Positions 61,985 to 64,000 of a DNA stretch of 64,000 nt are shown here, piece after piece. The DNA is from Dehalococcoidia bacterium (GTDB taxonomy: Bacteria > Chloroflexota > Dehalococcoidia > Lucifugimonadales > JAGWBF01), in the NCBI GenBank assembly GCA_021295955.1, contig JAGWBJ010000003.1, forward strand, positions 124,001 to 188,000. Direction: 5' to 3'. The notes beneath the pieces were generated by a model, which did not search any database, was not told the DNA's origin, and saw only the letters and a program-made list of their open reading frames with translations. How positions within the stretch are numbered: position 1 is the stretch's first letter; each line of letters begins with the position of its first letter. The position numbers and the translations under genes were made by a program.

Positions 61985-64000
61985 CTATACCGCGGCTTCC
62001 AGGAGCCGCCGCAGGTCGTGCTTGGCTGCCTGGATGCCGGCCCACAGGTCGCCCACCTCCCTGAGCCGCCCCGGCGCCGTCTCGATAGTGAAGTCCGTGG
62101 GGTAGACCCGGTCCAGCTCCTCCCACCGCAGGGGGGTGGACACCGGTGCGTTGGCCGCAGGCCTAAGGGAGTAGATGGAGGCCATGTTCTTCGTGCGGAC
62201 GTTCTGGTTGTGGTCCAGGAATATCTTCCCGGAGCGCTTGTTCACCGTCCACTCCATGGTCACGTCCTGTGGCAGGTGCTGCATGAGGAACCGGCCTATG
62301 AGCTGGCACGTGCTGCGGGTCACCGGGTAGTCGTACTGCCGCAGTACGGGCACGTAGATGTGGAGGCCCGTCTTCCCCGACGTCTTGACGAAGGATGACA
62401 GGGAGAGCTGGTCGAGGATGTCCTTCAGCTCCCGGGCCACCTCCACCGTTTTGGAGAAGGCCCGGCGGTTCAGCCCGGGCTCGTCCCCAGACTTCTCCCT
62501 GCCCGAGTAGATGTAGGGGTCCAGGTCGAAGACGATGAAGTCCGGGTAGTTGAGGACGCTGGCGTCTATGGCCTCCTTGGAACCGGTGAAGGTGGTGGGG
62601 AGGTGGGCCGCGTCGGGGAGCTGGGTGACCCGGGACAGCCACGGGTGCAGCTCGATGCTGGCAAGCTGGGCGAGCCAGACCAGGGTGGGCAGGTTGTTGG
62701 CCATTATGAAGTCGCCGTCCCCTTCGTTGTGGGAGGAGTACAGGCGTACCGTGTCCACGAACTCGGGGCGCCCCGCCCCCGATCTAAAGACGCGGTCCGA
62801 GTGCTTCTGGTAGAAGCTGCCTTCGTGTATGCCGTTGGGGTAGCGGGTGAACGTCAGGGGACGGTCCTTCAGGTGGGGCAGCAGAAGGTGGCTGGTCTCC
62901 AGGTAATGCCGGACCAGGTGCCGCTTGGTGTAGGGCCCCCCGGCGTCGGCACCGGGCCACAGCACCTTGTTCAGGTTGGTCAGCCCGATGCGGTGGCCCG
63001 CGACCGTCAGGAGTAGCTTGTCCTGCCTCCCGGAGAGCTGCTCGAGCAGGGCTGGTACGTCGTCGACGTCCTGCGCCGGGTGGTCCCCCGGGGCCGTGGC
63101 GGGGGCCAATGTCACCGTCTCCTCGACGCTCCGGATGACGGACATGGCGTCCACGTCGGTACGGAGGCCGAGAAAGACCGGGGCGCGCAGACGGCCGGTG
63201 TGGGTCCACTCGGCGAACTTGACCCTAGCCACAAGGAGTGGCTGTGCCCAGGCGGCCTCGGCGGCGTCCAGCTCGGGGTCGGGTGCGAAGGGGTTCGCGT
63301 CTGCCGCTATGGCGTCGAGGGAGGTCTTCAGGGCCTTCAGGGAGCGGGCGTCGAAGCCGCTGCCCACCCTGCCGGCGTACTTGAGAACGCCGGCGTCGTA
63401 GTATCCCACCACCAGGGAGCCGAAGGTGGAGGCCCGGGAGCCGGCCCCCGGGGTGTAGCCGCCGATAACGAACTCCTGCTCTCGTACACCCTTCACCTTG
63501 AGCCACGAGGCGCTGCGGCGCCCGGGTTCGTAGATGCTGTCGCGTTTCTTGGCCACCATGCCCTCGAGCCCCAGGCCAGAGGCGGCGCGGTAGAAGGTCT
63601 TGCCCTCGCCGTCGATGTACTCCACCTGCCGGACGTGGTCGCCTCCGATCAGCACCTGGCCTAGCACCGTCTTGCGCTGGAATAGGGGGGCCCGGCGCAG
63701 GTCCCTTCCGTCGACGTAGAGCACGTCGAAGGGGTAGTAGGCCAGGGATACGTCTTCGGCGGGACGGTCCGCAGCCCTGGGTTCCAGGTGCATCGTTTGC
63801 TGGAGCAACCCGAAGTTGGGACGCCCTTTCGAGTCCAGGGCCACCAGCTCTCCGTCCAGCACCAGCTCCCCCTCGGGCTGGGCCTCCAGCTCTTGGACTA
63901 TCATCGGGACCGCGGTGGTCAGGTCGTGGCCGTTGCGGCTCAGGAGGGTAACGCTGCCCTCCTGGATGAACGCCAGCACCCGGTGTCCGTCCAGCTTGGG
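61985..64000 (-). CDS. ligD: LigD-like ATP-dependent DNA ligase fused to a primase/polymerase domain (5' end off window)
   Basis: At least 670 residues; the start lies right of the window. At the edge is PKLDGHRVLAF, containing the adenylated lysine of the ligase motif I (K-x-D-G). Downstream are GELVLDGELVALD, PFDVLYVDGRDL, LEGMVAKKRDSIYEPG, WLKVKG (motif V) and an OB domain with FAEWTHTGRLRAPVFLGLR. After ~residue 310 comes a LigD-type polymerase/primase domain: NLNKVLWPGADAGGPYTKRHL, IVFDLDPYI, SGKTGLHIYVP, GKIFLDHNQN. It joins double-strand breaks by NHEJ with Ku. The order is LIG-POL, unlike mycobacterial POL-PE-LIG. Ku is not in the window. Confidence 0.93.
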   Translation of the reverse strand, partial: PKLDGHRVLAFIQEGSVTLLSRNGHDLTTAVPMIVQELEAQPEGELVLDGELVALDSKGRPNFGLLQQTMHLEPRAADRPAEDVSLAYYPFDVLYVDGRDLRRAPLFQRKTVLGQVLIGGDHVRQVEYIDGEGKTFYRAASGLGLEGMVAKKRDSIYEPGRRSASWLKVKGVREQEFVIGGYTPGAGSRASTFGSLVVGYYDAGVLKYAGRVGSGFDARSLKALKTSLDAIAADANPFAPDPELDAAEAAWAQPLLVARVKFAEWTHTGRLRAPVFLGLRTDVDAMSVIRSVEETVTLAPATAPGDHPAQDVDDVPALLEQLSGRQDKLLLTVAGHRIGLTNLNKVLWPGADAGGPYTKRHLVRHYLETSHLLLPHLKDRPLTFTRYPNGIHEGSFYQKHSDRVFRSGAGRPEFVDTVRLYSSHNEGDGDFIMANNLPTLVWLAQLASIELHPWLSRVTQLPDAAHLPTTFTGSKEAIDASVLNYPDFIVFDLDPYIYSGREKSGDEPGLNRRAFSKTVEVARELKDILDQLSLSSFVKTSGKTGLHIYVPVLRQYDYPVTRSTCQLIGRFLMQHLPQDVTMEWTVNKRSGKIFLDHNQNVRTKNMASIYSLRPAANAPVSTPLRWEELDRVYPTDFTIETAPGRLREVGDLWAGIQAAKHDLRRLLEAAV

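Overview
The window is GC-rich bacterial DNA with dense gene packing, frequent GTG/TTG starts and good Shine-Dalgarno sites. Gene content points to an aerobic heterotroph of the Chloroflexota, probably a SAR202/Dehalococcoidia-like lineage. This is an inference from the repertoire: expanded paralogous families of GMC oxidoreductases (3), amidases (2), PEP mutase/isocitrate lyase-like enzymes (2), SDRs, a family III CoA-transferase, dienelactone hydrolase, an HpcH/HpaI aldolase, a CoxL-like molybdenum hydroxylase and hydantoinase/oxoprolinase. No rRNA, tRNA or CRISPR array was recognised.

Layout. 1-10 kb: catabolic genes (GMC fragment, Gfo/Idh/MocA oxidoreductase, CoA-transferase, MFS exporter, protoglobin, amidase with a tiny GatC-like partner, ICL/PEPM lyase). 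10.07-11.53 kb: a lower-GC scar with a helicase reduced to its two ends, DNA-methyltransferase-like remnants and one intact unknown gene. 11.6-21.5 kb: a second GatC-like/amidase pair, dehydrogenase, sarcosine-oxidase-like flavoprotein, VOC protein, dienelactone hydrolase, two tandem GMC oxidoreductases and a BtuF-like binding protein. 21.6-23.75 kb: a lower-GC cassette with a DNA methyltransferase and a probable restriction endonuclease. 23.9-30.1 kb: NhaA, LigA, Pth and a secreted metalloprotease lipoprotein. 30.15-33 kb: a minus-strand operon of a selenocysteine glutaredoxin, ICL/PEPM lyase, thioredoxin-like protein and atypical glutamine amidotransferase. 33.8-44.6 kb: TreT-like glycosyltransferase, aldolase, epimerase, two SDRs, two hotdog dehydratases, UvrD/PcrA and acetyl-CoA synthetase. 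44.7-47.4 kb: orphan CoxL-like subunit plus MoaD. 47.5-51.6 kb: DUF559 endonuclease inside repeats, then FabF, FolC and an NDUFA9-like SDR. 51.75-55.3 kb: three secreted thioredoxin-fold proteins. 55.6-61.6 kb: amidohydrolase, alpha/beta-hydrolase-fold protein, HyuA, HyuB. 61.6-64 kb: HigA-like remnant and LigD, which runs off the right edge.

The main discovery is at 32683-32895 on the minus strand. A complete 70-codon glutaredoxin gene has an in-frame TGA exactly where the first cysteine of the CPTC active site belongs (U-P-T-C). It is followed at the right distance by a 10-bp stem-loop that fits the bacterial SECIS rules, and preceded by a Shine-Dalgarno site and a sigma70-type promoter. 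Conventional ORF calling misses the gene because it treats the UGA as a stop.

Gene starts were chosen from visible Shine-Dalgarno sites and family lengths. Functional assignments rest on motifs recognised by eye, not on database searches.
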